Origin: Chromobotia macracanthus | Taxonomy: Eukaryota; Chordata; Actinopteri; Cypriniformes; Botiidae | Length of the DNA: 64,000 nucleotides | Direction: 5' to 3' | NCBI GenBank assembly: GCA_036877525.1 | Contig: JAZGTH010000002.1 | Span: forward strand, 4,608,001-4,672,000 | The notes under the pieces: model-generated | Database searches by the model: none | Told to the model about the DNA's origin: nothing | The model's input: the letters and a program-made list of their open reading frames with translations, nothing else | Translations under genes and position numbers: made by a program | In this document: positions 1 to 14,554 of the stretch, one piece after another | Layout: every line of letters starts with the position of its first letter | Position numbering within the stretch: the stretch's first letter is position 1

Positions 1-129
1 ACTTTGGCAGTCTGTAGGGTCAGAGAAAAAGAGGTAGAGAACATTTGAACGTGTTGAATGTCAAAATTCAAAGCTCATTGAGTCCATTGCCTTAACTTCA
101 TTTTCGGCCATTACAGGCATAAGTGAGCA

Positions 130-1030
130 TTCGGTTTTTAAGTTAGAGTTTAAAAGCTGGTGAGCTGTCTACCCAGACAGCACATTTGGGCATCATAGAC
201 CTCACAACCTGGTTAGCTGCCAATCTGTTCTGTGCATCTGTTTTTTGGCATCACAGGCAGGTTTGAACATTCAATTTGAATGTCCTAACTCATACTGAGC
301 TGCAAACATAGATCGTAGGCAGGGTAGGAAATTACCTTTATGTACTACCAGCCATAGTAGCCGGAGAATGTTAAGTTTTACAAAGCACTTGGATATTTTA
401 CTATACATTTTTGTTTTTATAAAAAACTCCAATAAATCCAGACATGTTTTTCACTTTATTATTCACATTGAGTCCTTTTTAAAATAACCTTTTAAAAATG
501 AACAAAACAAAAATGGGAACTAAGAATCCAGTTCACTTAACATTTGTACTGTCGCTGGTCTTGTAAATTGACTCAGATCTCATTTTAAATGTGGGTCTCA
601 ATCCATTTTGTATTCACAACATAAACAACGAAGCGGCTTGGTTTGTTCTTTTGAAAAATACTCCAAGCACAGATGCTCCCACGCATTGACACTGATATTT
701 TCATGTGAAGATTTGATGTGAATGTTCAAAACTGAGCTGCCTACCAAGGATTTTTGGGCATCATGTGGGCCCATTTTAATGTTCATATCAAATGTTTAAA
801 TTCAAAATCTAGTGAATCACATACATAGACAGTATTTGTGGTCATCACAGGTGTGCTTAAAAGAACAAATGTGATGTTTCCATTAAACTTAATACTTGTA
901 GTGAGCCGCCTAACGACACAGCATTTTTGAGCATTATTCAAACTCTAAACCTAGGGAGTTGCACGCCTTGACAAATTTTTTATGCAATGCCCAGTCTGAA
1001 CTTAAAACCTAGTGAGCTGCTACCAAAAAT
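130..1030. repeat. Degenerate repeat array with recurring GAGCTGCCTACC and TTTTGGGCATCA blocks
   Basis: Two short blocks recur in the same order. GAGCTG(C/T)CTACC-like copies start near 162, 213 (diverged), 297, 734, 903 and 1014. TTTTGGGCATCA-like copies lie near 185, 242, 751 and 921, usually followed by (A)GG(C) and a run resembling TTGAACATTCAAATTT. Spacing varies from about 70 to 170 bases, so this is an old, decayed array, not a clean satellite. It may continue left of the window. No coding potential is seen. Confidence 0.6.
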
Positions 1031-1084
1031 ACCCTCTAGGTAGGCAGTTTACTAAGTTTTTGAAACATAGCCAGAGATTGAGTG

Positions 1085-1096
1085 AGATATAGATCA

Positions 1097-1127
<31 letters not shown>

Positions 1128-1510
1128 TAGAAGGGATGAGCAGCAGGACAGTGGAGAAACACCTACACAGTCAATAGCTTTTGAGGGGACCACAGAATGA
1201 AGGTTTGGAAGCATATAGGACAACACAGAGGGGGCTGAAGGACAGAACTAGGACTTCACACAGAGGTGGAGAGGAGAGTAGGTGGAGAAAGAGAGAAAAC
1301 ACAATTAAAAAAAGTCTGCAACAGGCTCTGTGGGGGTGGCTGAGGGCAGTGAAAGAGGGAGAATAGGATATATATCTAAAATGATCGGTGTCAATGTGTG
1401 GGAGCAGCTATACATATAAGAGGGAAAAAGGAGAGTGAGAGAAGAATGAAAATAACACAAAATACTAAAACAGCACAGAGAAGAAATTAAGAGAGAGATA
1501 AGGCCATTGC
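1085..1510. repeat. Purine-rich tract with (AG)n microsatellite
   Basis: The plus strand is strongly biased to A and G across this stretch, with an uninterrupted (AG)n run at about 1099..1125 and many AGAGA and GGAGA clusters after it. No gene is apparent. Confidence 0.65.
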
Positions 1511-3714
1511 TCTGGAAAGCAGTCAGATTAATGAAGACCTACAGCATATGATCCGCACATCACATTATACTGACAGCCAGAAACACTACTGTATACACAC
1601 AGCATCCAAGCTCATTATTTTTAGATTACTGCGTGTTACTTCTTCACATACTCTTTTTCAGTTTCAGCTTCTTAAATGTGGTCTGGTGTGGTCTGTAAGA
1701 TTTGCTTTAATTTGTTTCATTCAGGTTTGTATTTGTGTATTTAGTTCTAAAATAAAAGCAAATGTTCACTTTGGAACTAAATATGCAACCAAAAGTTTTT
1801 TTATTACCAATGCCATTGCAGCACTACCCTATTCACACATCACCCTATTTTATGTATTTGTGACTAATTATTCATGTACTCTATGTGTAAAAGGATCCAA
1901 TAACAGGATGGGTTTCCACACAATCTTAAGATCTCAACATGTCAGCCCCATTGGAGGGGACCCAAACGTCTTTGATGTTATCAACTAAGCTGTGTGGTAA
2001 ATACAGTTTTAATGATGAACTAAAATCTATCTTAGATAGATTGTTAAAATGTACACTGGCAGGTCAGATAGAAAATTTGTTGTTGAATATTTTGGAATAC
2101 TTGAAAATTGTTTTTATACTAACAAAGTGAACAGTTTGACAAAATGTCATTTATGTTGCCGTGGTGCTGTGAGCCAGCAGTGCAGGAAACACTTCTTTAT
2201 GTAGCATTGTCCTCTTGTTTAGAAACACAAAATGCTTTGTTTTGTCGTTCATTATCCACACGTACCACAACAGGAACCAAAATTACTGACAACCTTATGG
2301 GCACAACATTTTAATAGCTACACATATCTTTTCAACCGAACCATCCACAAAACAATTTTAGCAGTTGCAATTATTACAACTGCAAACAACATTTCCCCCC
2401 TTTTAGAAATTATAGCATTGTTGTCAACACTTTTTGAAGATAATCATTATTTTTAGAGACCCATAGATCTGTATTTAAAGCTTCTGGTTATGGCAGACTG
2501 AAAATGGTACAACACTGGCCTGGCATTGCTTTGTCCCCCAGTTACCAGGACATCACTCTTGCTGCCTGGCAACCCAGCGGCTGTGCGTGTGTGGGTGTAG
2601 TATGAGGAGTGCCAAGAGATGAATTCCAGTGTTTAGAAAAAGAGACTGAGGATTATTGCATTCTGTCAACCAGCAGCTGCAACCTTTTTCATTTCCCAGC
2701 AGTTTTAAGACTTCCATTTAAGCTCTGCGGTAAAACTAGTGCCAGTGTGAACCGGTTCATCAAAAGGTTAATCTTATTTTAGTCTGGCTTATGTAATGAC
2801 CTATAAACACTAGTAATAATTTGGTGGAACTCGGTGCACAAACATTGCACAGTATGTCATGTGAACTGAACAATTTTTAATTCAAACAAATGGTTCAAAC
2901 AAAAAGCAAACAAAACCTAGATTACACCTGTTATTTCCGAGGTACTTCAGAGTTGAAAAGTGCTGTATGATGCTTTTCTACCCTATGAAAAATAATCAGA
3001 ATTGTAACAAAAAAAGTTTAAAAAACAAAATTGCTAGATGCAACAATGCATTAAACTATGTATTTTGTAAGCATGAATTACCACATATTCTATGGTAATA
3101 GTCTATATAATATTTAACAAGGCAAGCAAATACTTTTATAGTAAACTGTTTTTAAAAATATGGATAATTTATGGTTAAAATCAGAAAATGCGTTCTTATA
3201 AGTGCATAATATTGATTAAATTTAAACTATGTGGCAGTTGAGGCTATTTTAAACTACATCAAAACATGTGGCTGCTTTAACACCTCTATTAATATGGTGG
3301 TTATCAGGTATAAGGTAGGTTTGATATATTAATATTAAATCAGTTAATGTGATATTGCTATGAATTGTAAAATATACAGGCACTAAACCGACCCTGTAAT
3401 GACTGAAATGGTGCTGTGAATCCCAGTTAATTCTGCAGTGAATCCCAGTCTGTCAATCATAGCTGTCAGAATGTTGACAGCTAAAATCATGCAGGAACCA
3501 TGTTTATGAGGTATTGTGGTGTGGAGCATCTGTAGTCAACAGTGTAGAACAAAAGGTCTGTTAAAATCTCTAAATACTATTTTAGGCCAAAACAATTTGT
3601 ATTCCCGCTTCCCAGTAAACACATGCTGCATGTTTTGCTGTACAATTAGATGAGTCAACTGACATTAGTAGTGAATCATACTTGAAATATGATTCCGGGT
3701 TCAGTGTTTTGAAA

Positions 3715-3935
3715 AGGTTGAGCACCACTGCTGTTGTGGTTAAAGTTCCAGTCTGGTAATTAGAAACTGCAGGTTCTCTCCTCAGTAAAAATGAGTCGTG
3801 CCTTCACCATTCTGCCCTTAAGCCCTGGTTGCTCCAGTTAATTGCTCCTTTAATAAGTTTACTGTAAGTTGCACTGGATATAAGCCTTCTTCTGTGGTCA
3901 ACAGTAATGTCAGGATGAATTATAAAGTCTAATTA
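3715..3935 (+). repeat. tRNA-derived SINE, diverged
   Basis: The order of blocks matches a common cyprinid SINE. A tRNA-like head (TGGTTAAAGTTCCAGTCTGG, then GGTAATTAGAAACTGCAGGT) is followed by a body that reads like 'accattctgcccttaagc' and 'ggttgctccagttaattg'. The tail is 'aataagtttactgtaagttg' followed by a diverged 'cactggata'. Identification comes from remembered family consensus, not a database search. Confidence 0.75.
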
Positions 3936-6729
3936 TTACCACCTGAAGAAATGGCTAATAATATTATAGATACAGTAAGATAATTTCTAGGTTAATTTGA
4001 TATTAGCTACACTAATCTGATAAAAAAAATTACATTTTTGTGTCTTACAGTAGAATCTTGGAAACTTGTTTCCATATTTAAACACTAATTGCTCTACAGT
4101 AGTTGTTCTACAGTTTATTACAAATAAATGACTGTGCCAGACCATGAAATGACTGTAACAACATAGCATTGTGTTGTAGAATCACAATGATTTGCTGTCT
4201 CTGAATGACATTAATCTCTTAATATTTACATGTTAACAGAACCACCATTTAGAACTCCACTTAAATTAATTCACAGGAAGTCAATGGGTAAAATCAAATG
4301 TCCTGTTTGACGCAAACAGCCGTGGCTAATTGTGTCTCATATGAAACAAATGCTATGCTTGATGATATGTTTTTCCCCAATCTCAGCTGTTCTCTGCATC
4401 ACTCTCTCTCTTCTTCCTCCTACCCATGTTTCTTTCACTGTTCTGTTTCGCCCACAGAGTTGCTCTGAGCTCATACGGTTCCCTCGGCAACAGATCTCCT
4501 CCACTCAAGAGCTATGTTTATTAAAGAGACCCGAAAGAGTGCTGGTTATGACTTATCACACATTACATATTCAGTACCTCCCGGGGCACGTCATCAATCC
4601 AAACACACATTGAACAATCCACTCACTGTCACTTATGTTCACATAATGGTCTGTCATTATACTTATACAAATGAGTTTTCATGTGAGACTGATGAATCAA
4701 CTGTAAGAAATCAAATAAGTGTGCTGCATTTTCTTTTCAATAGGTTTGAAAGGGGTTTCCCCAAATCTCAACAGAATCCTGCTGCAGTGTGTTACGTGTG
4801 TGGTGCTGTGTTATTTTTAAATAAAGAGGGAATGTATAATGTTTACCTACTCCAACCCCTACTGGACACATCTGTAATTAAATGTAAAATACAAGCTTCT
4901 CAATTAGGCAAGCTACAGCAGCAGCAGATTTCTTATGCTGCAGCTACTACACCATAAGAAATCATACTCTCTTATCTTCAGCATGACTATTAATATTAAA
5001 CGCAGCCCACAGGCAGTAACTAGCACCTTTCAGATGCTACAATTGACATTAAAGGAGGTTTTCTGCATATTAAGCTTATACTTATTTTTGGGAGCTAGTT
5101 AGTTGTCATTCGTCTGCATAGACCAACAAAACTAACACTGGAAACAGGAGTATATACACACAGACTAATCAGGGCAAACAGGACACACCTGACATAAACA
5201 AAACTTAGACATATTACAAATATATTATGTGTGATTTTAGCTTGTTCTTACAGCAGTTGTTTAGAATTTAAACTTGTTATAACTCTGCAACATGCAATTT
5301 TATGTTTCAAACCAGCTCTAACCAGGGCCAACATGCATTTTATTTAATGTATTCACATACCCAGACAGGTTTTTATTGATCAAATCTGCTGCCCTCACAG
5401 AGCACATATGAATATTCATTAAGATTGTTAAAAGGGAACTACTAGGTGAACAGAACAGAAAGATTATTTAGACTAGAAAGCTGAGTACAGTCTACAAAAT
5501 GAAAATGCTATTAGCATTATATTCCAGACAGTCAAAGTCTAGAGTGTCTAGGGAAGAACCATAATCAGTATTTTCTCAGTATGAAAGCATGGCATGCATG
5601 TTAGGTAAGTGATTTATGTATTAAAATGAAAGAACTAAGTGCCTTTGACTGAGTCTGTTGTATCATATGGATTTTTCCTTCTCTGTAAGTGTGTGATTGT
5701 GAGTCACTATATAACTTCTGCCAAAGTATTAGCTTTGTTTTGGTCTCAGCAAGGACATTTATCACAGTTTAAACTGCACTGCTTTAAAATAGGAGAAAAC
5801 TCTATATGCTAAAGAGGCCAGATACATTTTGTCAATGACATGGTGACTGAAGAGAATTTTTTGAGAATATAGTTATTCTAGTTAAGTTAATATTAATATT
5901 AACTTTTATAGTCAGGGCTAAAGTGGCTGCAGGCACAACTAAGCTTACAATGTTCTTCAGCCAGAAAGCAGCCAGAAATACAGAACAGTACTCTGTTCTC
6001 TTGAATACAAGGTGGTTCGGTAAAAGAGTGAAAGGTTTTTATTAGTAATCAAATGGTTGGGATCAACAATTATGTGTTAAAGATTCTTGTTTAAAGTGAT
6101 GTAACAATTAGAGAGAGATTACCTCAGGGACTTACATGTTTTGCATGTGTGTAATTTATGGAAGATAATGTGTGGAATAATTATGGGATAATTATGGGAA
6201 TGGTTTGTTACTAGAAGGCAGATTTCATTGTAATTGTTAAAGCTAACACCAACCTGTATAGATTAGCTTTTAAAGAGGTGGAAGGCTTAGTCATTAGCCC
6301 ACTCAGCCGAAAGCTTTGTTTAGCGTCTTTTTAAAAACACTTTCAATACGGTAATACTTGTAGTCCTTTCAACCAGCTAAAACAAGTAATTGGGGTAATT
6401 TAGTTTATTGTTCAGTACAATGACCAATATTTTCATGCTGGACAAATACACTTATGTAATTTCTTGTCAAAAAGAAATGTTACCTGTATCAAGTGCTTGG
6501 GGGTACTTAAATAATCATTTTCAAAGTCTTTTAAGAAAGTTAACATTCCCTTGATCAGACTTTAAGATTTTTTTCCCACTGTTACTAACAAGCTGGACAG
6601 CATATCTGAGCCGGACGCGTTTCTTTCGTATACATGAACATCTGGCTTTAAAATGATCCATTCTATAGCAAGGTTGTCATTATTAGTTACACAAGAGCTA
6701 TTTGAAAGATGTGAATGAGTAATCCATTT

Positions 6730-6900
6730 CTGAGCAGAGATGAAGAGGATGCTCTTACACGCACATGCACACACAAACACACACATGCACATGCTCGCTC
6801 TGAGAAGCTTCTGTGGGTGGGAGGCAGGGGCGGAAGGGTGGCTCGAACCCTACGAACAGCCTGCGGGAATCTTTCGTTTCCACAGCAACAACATTATTCA
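6730..6900. other. GC- and CpG-richer patch inside the iqsec2 intron
   Basis: This patch begins with an interrupted CA-rich tract (about 6755..6790) and continues into sequence that is richer in G, C and CpG than the flanking intron (for example around 6829..6880). It could be a regulatory element or alternative promoter. No exon was identified on either strand. Confidence 0.2.
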
Positions 6901-7962
6901 TACAACGATCTGCTTTTTATGTGTGAAGAAATGCTTTTATGGAATTAGAATAGACTAAATTGAAAACCACTTGCTTAGAGAGCAACTGTGTGTGTATAGG
7001 AAAACATACACAAGCGTTTGTGAAGACACGCAAACCATACAAACTCCAGCCTGACTTTGTGAACTTTGATGTTTCGACAACAGAATGATTTAATAGGATG
7101 TGGAACTGATTTCATACTTTATACCAAGATACATTTGATTGTATATAGCACATTTTCATACATCATGCTAGAATAAAGGTATATGCTATTATTGATGTAT
7201 AAATGTAATGCTAATTCGAAGTGCTTTACTTAGTTAAGCTTTCACTTAACTGAAAAAAAAACCTTGCTGCCTTAAAATTTTAAGTTTAATCAATGTGGCT
7301 GCACAAATCATTTCAACTTTTTATAAATTTGACTGGTCTTGAGTTGCAGTAACTTATTAAAAGTAGTTGAAAATTTGTTATTTTACAGTGACACTTTTTT
7401 ACAGTGTATGTACAGTATGTGTGTGTGAATATATTCACATAGGTAAAAGGAAATCAGTTTAACGTCTCAATTGTTTCTTCTAGACTTATTCACATCTTTC
7501 AGATGAAAAACAAATAAAGACTTTTGCTTATGTCTTTTGCTCAGATTTTGTTCCTAATAAACAGACCCTAGTAATCTCACTTCGCTTTATGTCTCAAACT
7601 GTAATCAGTCTTGCTCAGACACCAAGACTACAATCAAAAGCCAGAAATTTCAATATGAACTAAAACATTTGTAATCTAATTATTTTAATACCAAACTGCC
7701 TGAGCAAAACCACCCATACTAATTTTATAGTATAGTGTACTAATAATTTATTGTATTCTCTTACAGTATGCTGAATTGTAAAAACTGACAAATCATACAA
7801 TTTGTCTCTGGGTACATATTGTGTGTAAATAAATAGCACACAATGTGCAGAGAAAGGATCTCACACAGACAAACAAACACATATACAAGGCAAATGCATG
7901 CATGCAAGAATACATCTTACACAATACACATTCTCTGGCAAGCAATGCCACTTTGGACTATT

Positions 7963-7964
<2 letters not shown>

Positions 7965-7992
<28 letters not shown>
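7965..7992. repeat. (TG)n microsatellite
   Basis: About 14 uninterrupted TG units within the iqsec2 intron. Confidence 0.9.
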
Positions 7993-7993
<1 letters not shown>

Positions 7994-10900
7994 GGGCTTA
8001 TATAATATGCAATGTAAGAGTGCACTCAGATAACCAGGAGGAATACCATTACATCAAATAGTCACCCATCCATCCTCCCTCCCCCTCTCTCTCTTTCCCT
8101 CTTGCTTTTACAGTCAGTCATCCAAGTCAAGGGACAAACTATTCTGTAACAGCCCAGTTCACCGCACTCTCTCTATTGGTACACTCTTTAATAAACACTC
8201 TTGTTTACCTGCCGTGAGGGGAAAGCAACCATGTAGCACTGGCACTACTGCACCACTGGAAGCACAGGATTACATCATTACAGCCCAAAATGTAACCCCA
8301 CAATAGGGCCACTCTCCAGGGAAACTGTCTGAAGAGTCAATCTTCATGAAAAGAAATAAAAAACAAAAGACAAAGAGTATAACCACAGGCCATAGTTTAA
8401 TGCCCCTAAACAGCACTGAAAATTCAATGTGTTTTTGCTATGCATTTGTAGGACTCCAACCCTTAGATAGACTAAATGCCATACTTATTATTTGAAGTTT
8501 TGTAAGGTTCTGGTTTTCACATCCCAAATTTTTATAGGTGTTTTTTATACATTTTTATTTGTATTGTACATTACAGTTGTACTGTACTACCTAATGAATA
8601 GACAGAACATGGACTTTCACAGTGGGGTTGAGGGAAAGATCTATAAAGCATGCGAGCAAACATTGAAGCAGATTAATGTTATTATTACATGAACCTTTTA
8701 CACATAATGCTGCCTGTACATTTACATTTGTACTGCTTATTCTTTATAAATCAAATTTTTAAATAGTTTTTATAGTTTAAATAGTCTTATTCTCTTTTTA
8801 ATTTTCATTATTCCTCGCATTTTATTTAAAAACATGAACTTTCAATGGTAAGCTTATTTTGTTGCAATGCATATGAGAAGGAAATTTGATTTTAACAAAA
8901 TAGCAACTATTATAATTAGTAAGATTTTAATGTAATTCTGTAACCCTCAACATCAAACTTAGGGTGTAACTTATTCCATAACATAAATAATATCTCAATT
9001 TGTGTTCCATCTAACTGACTACAGATGTGCTGTTACTGTTTTTTTCCTGTTTTTTAGCAGATGGATGATAAAACAAGCAAAAAATGCCATAATCTTACAT
9101 TGTGTTAACAACTACACAGAACTCCCTATAACAATGCCCTGGCTACTGCCCAGAATTTTGTACAAACACATTCAACTCAGGCAAAATCTAGTTTGATATA
9201 TTGTATTTGGGCTTTGTGAGTGTAGAGAGAGAAGAGAATGGGTTGATGAAAGCAAGATAAGAGAAGAGTGACAGTGGGGTAAAACAAAAACCGTCATTTC
9301 GCTTTCCATTCTGAGTCACAGCTGCAACACTCACACACAGAGGAATAACGAGACAAAGGACAGCAGAGTGATTTGTTGATTCTGCAGTAAAACAAAGCTT
9401 TACCCTATCTGATAATACATGTAATTAGTTATTAAATTGCCCACACAAATTTTATAACCAATGACAGGAAAGGACAAGTGTGTGCATGTGTGTGAGAGAG
9501 ACAGATAGGGAGATAGAAATCATAAAAATAGCAAGTTTGGAGACATAGACTCCAGACTGAGGAGCAAATCCTGTCAGCTTTTCTTCCCTGGTGGATTGTG
9601 TGAGTTTTTGGTGGTAATTGTTAGATTCATCCTAAGATCCTGGATAACTGGCATGCTGAGAGTGTGATATTAGAAAGCAGTAATGCCAAAAATAAAATAA
9701 ACCATAATTATGTAAATGTATGAAATCAAACCCAGCACTGGGTAATTAGCCTTTTTCTGTTTAATAAAAGTTGGAAAACAACTGGAGTATACTGGCGTTT
9801 TACATGCTTGCTAATTAGTGGTGCTTGCTAAGGCAAGTGTGACTATTATTATCGCTCAAACTAACGGTTAGAGATTTGTTGACCCACCAAGCCTTACTAT
9901 TAAATATAGGTGTGTCAGGCATCCCCCACTGCTTGTAACACAGATATATACTGAAGGAGAGAAGGGGACCACCCAAAATTTATTTGGAAAATGCTAATTT
10001 TATAGTAATCTGGACGTACAAGTAAATATTTGACATTTTTAAATGTAGCATCACTGCAGTTATTTTATTAATGCCTTCTAAGGATTAATTATTATTTCAA
10101 AATGATTTACAAAATGATTAATTATGTTGTTGCATTACTCATTTGTAAGTAATTTTGGATTCAGAAAAGTGTCTGGTAAATTAATAAATATAACTGAAAA
10201 TTGTATATACAGTACATAATATACCGTTTATAACATCATGACAGATTAAGTCTTGTCTGAAACATAATCAAATTCTCCTATACTAGTATACTGTAAATAT
10301 ATATATAGCGTATACAGTATATTTCCAGCAGATAAGAGTTGCATAAATAAAGATCACAGTGGTAATTAACACCCCTGGCTACTGCAATTACACTCAGGTC
10401 AAACTAATTAAACACTGTCATACTGCACGTGTTGTCTGGCAAACAAGTGAGCTGAGCACACAGACAAATGTTTCTTCTGTAATCTGTACAACGCCAGATC
10501 AACCTGGATGCAATTTTCCCTTCCTTTCTATCCATTTACTGCACATCTAGAGTCAAGTTGAATCATATTATACAATGTCCCTGTGACTGTGGAAAACTGG
10601 TTTCCATACATAGCATGGAGTGTACATAGGAATAATTTGATAATTGTTCATTGTTATTGTTCAAGTGTTTGTAAATGAAATTTCAGAGTAAAACTAAGTA
10701 CCCACACCAGATGTAAAGAGTTACTGCACCTGTGGTGAGAAACCTTTCCTGAAAGCAAACAGTGCGTTTTAAATATTAAACACTGTATTAAACAAGCAGA
10801 AATGCTCTGCATTCTGCATTTTGAGGTAGTTCACAACTGAAACTTATATAAAGGTGTCAAGAAATAATTTGAAATGTTATATATCAAATTCACTGTTTTA

Positions 10901-11129
10901 CAGTACTTTACAGTAAGTTTTGTAAAGGGGGCATGTTAATAACATGCATAAGGCTTCTAGTCATCCAGGAGGTTAATCTAGGACAAAAGGGGCCATGTTC
11001 TATAATATATTATTTTAAATGTTTTAATTCTTCTTCTTGAAATCCACATGTAATGGTAATCCATTTTTCTTGCACACACAATTCTTAGTTATTTAGTTTT
11101 AACCTTTTTTAACAGTATCTCACAGACTC

Positions 11130-11300
11130 TTAGAACTAAACAAACTGTTTTGCTTGTGTAGCTTTAATATTCTTATATGTAAATGACCTCTGTTATGATT
11201 GGCTAACCTCTGCCTATTGGTTTAGTTTACGCTCAGGGCAGTTTGCTGCTGAATACCGAATAGGTTGGACTAAGGAGAAAATAGAGCAGATGTGAGACAA
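11130..11300 (+). repeat. Dispersed repeat, copy A
   Basis: This segment shares an ordered series of blocks with 29285..29440: TATGTAAAT, then ATGATTGGCTAACCTCT, then TAGTTTAC(G/A)CTC, then a GTTGCTGAATAC/GTTGCTAAATAC-like block. Two copies 18 kb apart, in the introns of two different genes, indicate an interspersed repeat family. I cannot name the family. Confidence 0.6.
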
Positions 11301-12834
11301 TTAGCTATTTATATACCTGATGCACCGTGACAATTACATAAATATCTGCTTATCTCATTATAAAATCCATTTAATGTGTGATCATGTGACTCAGATGCAA
11401 TGGTCCAACACCCTAATTAAATAACCATTATTATGTCTGCCTATAGATGTCATGACCATAAAATGTGTAGTTAGCTTTAAATGGTTGCATGTAATTGAAG
11501 AAAAATGTCGTACCAGATGTAAAGACCTATGTGTAACATACAGATAAAGTAATTGTTGCAACTAGCATCTCTTAAATTCTTATTGCAATAGCAAATGTAA
11601 AGTTTCTTTCACGGTACCATGTCAATGTTACTCAATATGATTTTATGAAGCAAAGCTATAGAGTTTCCTTTTGATACGGACTGTTTTCCACTTCCCACTT
11701 TCCTGTTGCCTAGTAAAATGCATTTCAGCTGAAGGTCACGGCAGCATGATGCTTGCCCTGAGTCTCACGTTTGTTTTACATGACAGAATTATTACTTTAC
11801 TGCCAGGTTTTAAGTAGAAATAAGACAGACACTCGCAAGTGTTTAGCTTAAATTGAACATGGATAGGTTACTTCAATACTTGTAGCAAAAATCACATAGC
11901 AGACCAAGTTTGAATGTTGTAACAAAGTCGAACAAACCTATTTGACCACTATTAGTACTAAAGTACTAATAAAGTATTTTAGTATTATTTCCATATTGCA
12001 TTCCATAACTTTTTAAACACTGACACCAACAAGGGCATTAAAGGCTCAAGAAGGAAATCCACTATGGCCATGTTTATACTACATTAATTATAATTGTCAC
12101 TCCACTTCTAAGTGCTGAATCCTGTTTTGTACTGCGTTATTACTGCGCTACAACTAATATTAATATACAGTTGTAACATACAGTATAATTCACTCTTATT
12201 TAGACACTGAAGGGTTTGTATGAGGTGTGGCACTGGAAACATTGCAGCTTAGGGTCAATAAATGACCTAGGGAATTTTGATTTCTGAGTTACAAAAAATT
12301 CATTTTATGACCCCTTAAATTATAATAAACGCTTAAGATGGGCAAACATAATTTAAATGTGTGTACAGAGGTCCATCTGTCCATTAAGAATTGAATTTAA
12401 GCAGAATCAGAAAATCATTATTAATTTAAGTGGGGGTGAGTAATATTCTAGCTAAGATGTTGATCAACTTTTTAATGAAAGATTAGTCAAATAAATCACG
12501 TTTTATTTCGTTAGAATAACATTGGCAGTGATGACAACAGGACTAATAACACATAATAATCGATTTAACTAATAAATAGGCTCAGTTTTGATTTCATAAT
12601 GACTTTACTGTGGAACAAATGCTCAGTTACTCCAAAAGGCATGAGTTCAGCTGGAATAGCTCAGACTGCTGGCACATGGGACTGATGACTGAGGTGTCTG
12701 TGCTCTTTAAACACACACAAGTCAATAATTAACACTTGCTGAACAACCATGACCTTCTGCCATATAATACACAGACAGATATAGAGTGACAAAAACACTT
12801 ATTTACTGTCTGTATATATGTAGATGGGCGAGTT

Positions 12835-13130
12835 AAAATGGAGGAAAGGTAGGAGGAGAGAAAGGGAGAGACACAGAGACAGAGAGACTTCTCGCAGCAT
12901 GTTTGACTCTTAAAGAGAAACAGTGGAGCACATACTGATTCTCCATCTGTTGGCCAAAGAGAGGGCGGTATACATAAAAGGAGAGAGAAAGAGAGAGACA
13001 GACTTAAAAAGACAAGAAGAGAGCTAGTTGGAAAGCACAGGGAGATGAAACAAATGAGGGGATAGACTGAGTCAAAGAAAGAGACAGCGAGAGAGAGAGA
13101 GAGAAGGAGGAGGTGGAGAGAAGGTATGAA
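12835..13130. repeat. Purine-rich tract
   Basis: The plus strand is dominated by GAGA and GGAGA runs, including short (GA)n stretches near 12990 and 13088..13104. The minus-strand frame across it is serine/leucine simple sequence and is not a gene. Confidence 0.6.
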
Positions 13131-14505
13131 TAAAGAATAACCTCTGACCTGAAGCAGTTAATAGAAGATGCTGAAGTTGTGAGGGATGAGTGTGAAAAGG
13201 GGACAAGATGAAATTTAGAAAGCAGAATAATGTCAGAACAAACATGCTCCATCCTTTCCCAAAGAAAAGAAAGATGCTTTAAGGGTGGAAAAGTGCTCAT
13301 AAAAACCTACTGGAGTTGAGGTTGAATGCCTTCATATTACTACAGATAACCTATCGAGCCTAAGTTTGCTTTCAATGGCACTGTTAGAAATATGTATTGC
13401 TTACATGTAAATGAAAGAAACACTTAATTTTCTATTTTGGTGGCTTAATAGGAGAACTATTCCCCAAATGTATCACCACACAGAGAAAATAGATCTTTAA
13501 GAATGGTAGTCAAACTTCTGATGGTAAATCCACTGAGGTGAAAATGATCAAAAGATAAGTTGCAACTGTCTGTTTTCTTTAATACAGTTTTTGTCTTTGG
13601 TTTGGATTTCACATTATCTAAATTAGTGATTGAATATCATTTTACAATTAGATTTACATCATGCATTATATTACAATTTCTAATAAAGTTACCTGCCACA
13701 GGCCACCCACAGCCCGTTCCATAACAATCTAAGGTATTTTTACACAACACTGCAAAAGTCTTCCTTAGGTTGGTAAGCACTAAACTGATTTAGTCAATTT
13801 AAGCAACTTCCGTGAGACAGAGTGTTTTTTTTAATGCCCTGTACATGTATATTTTTCACAATTTCAATGTACATTCGTTTGCAAAGAGTGGCACATCATT
13901 AATTTTTTTTATACCTGTCTGGTATTAATATAGGTCATGTAAAAACTAAACGACCATGATTGGTCACTTTACATGTAAGTCAGATAACTCTTCCTGTATA
14001 AGTGAACAGTTTTACCAGTTTAAGCTACAAAATGCTTCAGATCTTTTGCTGCAGGTAAAGCTCTGGCTATGCAAGATTACTGGTTAATTACACACAATGC
14101 AATTTTTACTTGCTTTTGGTTCTTGGTGATTGTTCAACCACGAACAATATTGTATATTACTTTAAAAGACAGTAGTATTCTAAAAATATCACTGTCCATG
14201 GAAACCTTTAGTCAGCACAGACAACAGAACAGTCCATTGAGGTCCCTGAGGTCATAAATCGGAGAGGAGTTAAGCGCTGGTGCAAATGCATCCTTAAAAT
14301 CATAGTGAAAGAGGCAATTAGAGGAGCTTAAATAAATCCACACAAAAATGGAAACATTTTATTTGCTGCCTCTGCTATGAATTCTGTAGTACTGGAATAA
14401 ACTGGCCAGCCAATCAGTGCTGGGCTTTACACCCACATAAATAACTAATATGTGTTCCTTACTAATGACTAATGGCCCCATGGGAGAGAGGCAGAGGAGC
14501 AGCAT

Positions 14506-14554
14506 GAAGAGAGAGAGAGAGACAGAAAGAGAGACAGAGAAAGAGAGAGAGACA
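14506..14554. repeat. Imperfect (GA)n microsatellite
   Basis: Runs of GAGA interrupted by GACAGA units, inside the iqsec2 intron. Confidence 0.85.

Noticed and set aside
1548..1988. 146-codon plus-strand frame
   Set aside because: No domain or family signature, no splice context, AT-rich composition typical of chance frames in the iqsec2 intron.
4332..4957. Two overlapping plus-strand frames of 93 and 147 codons
   Set aside because: Low-information sequence with no recognisable family, lying inside the iqsec2 intron. An acceptor-like TTTCGCCCACAG is present near 4457 but no partner donor supports an exon.
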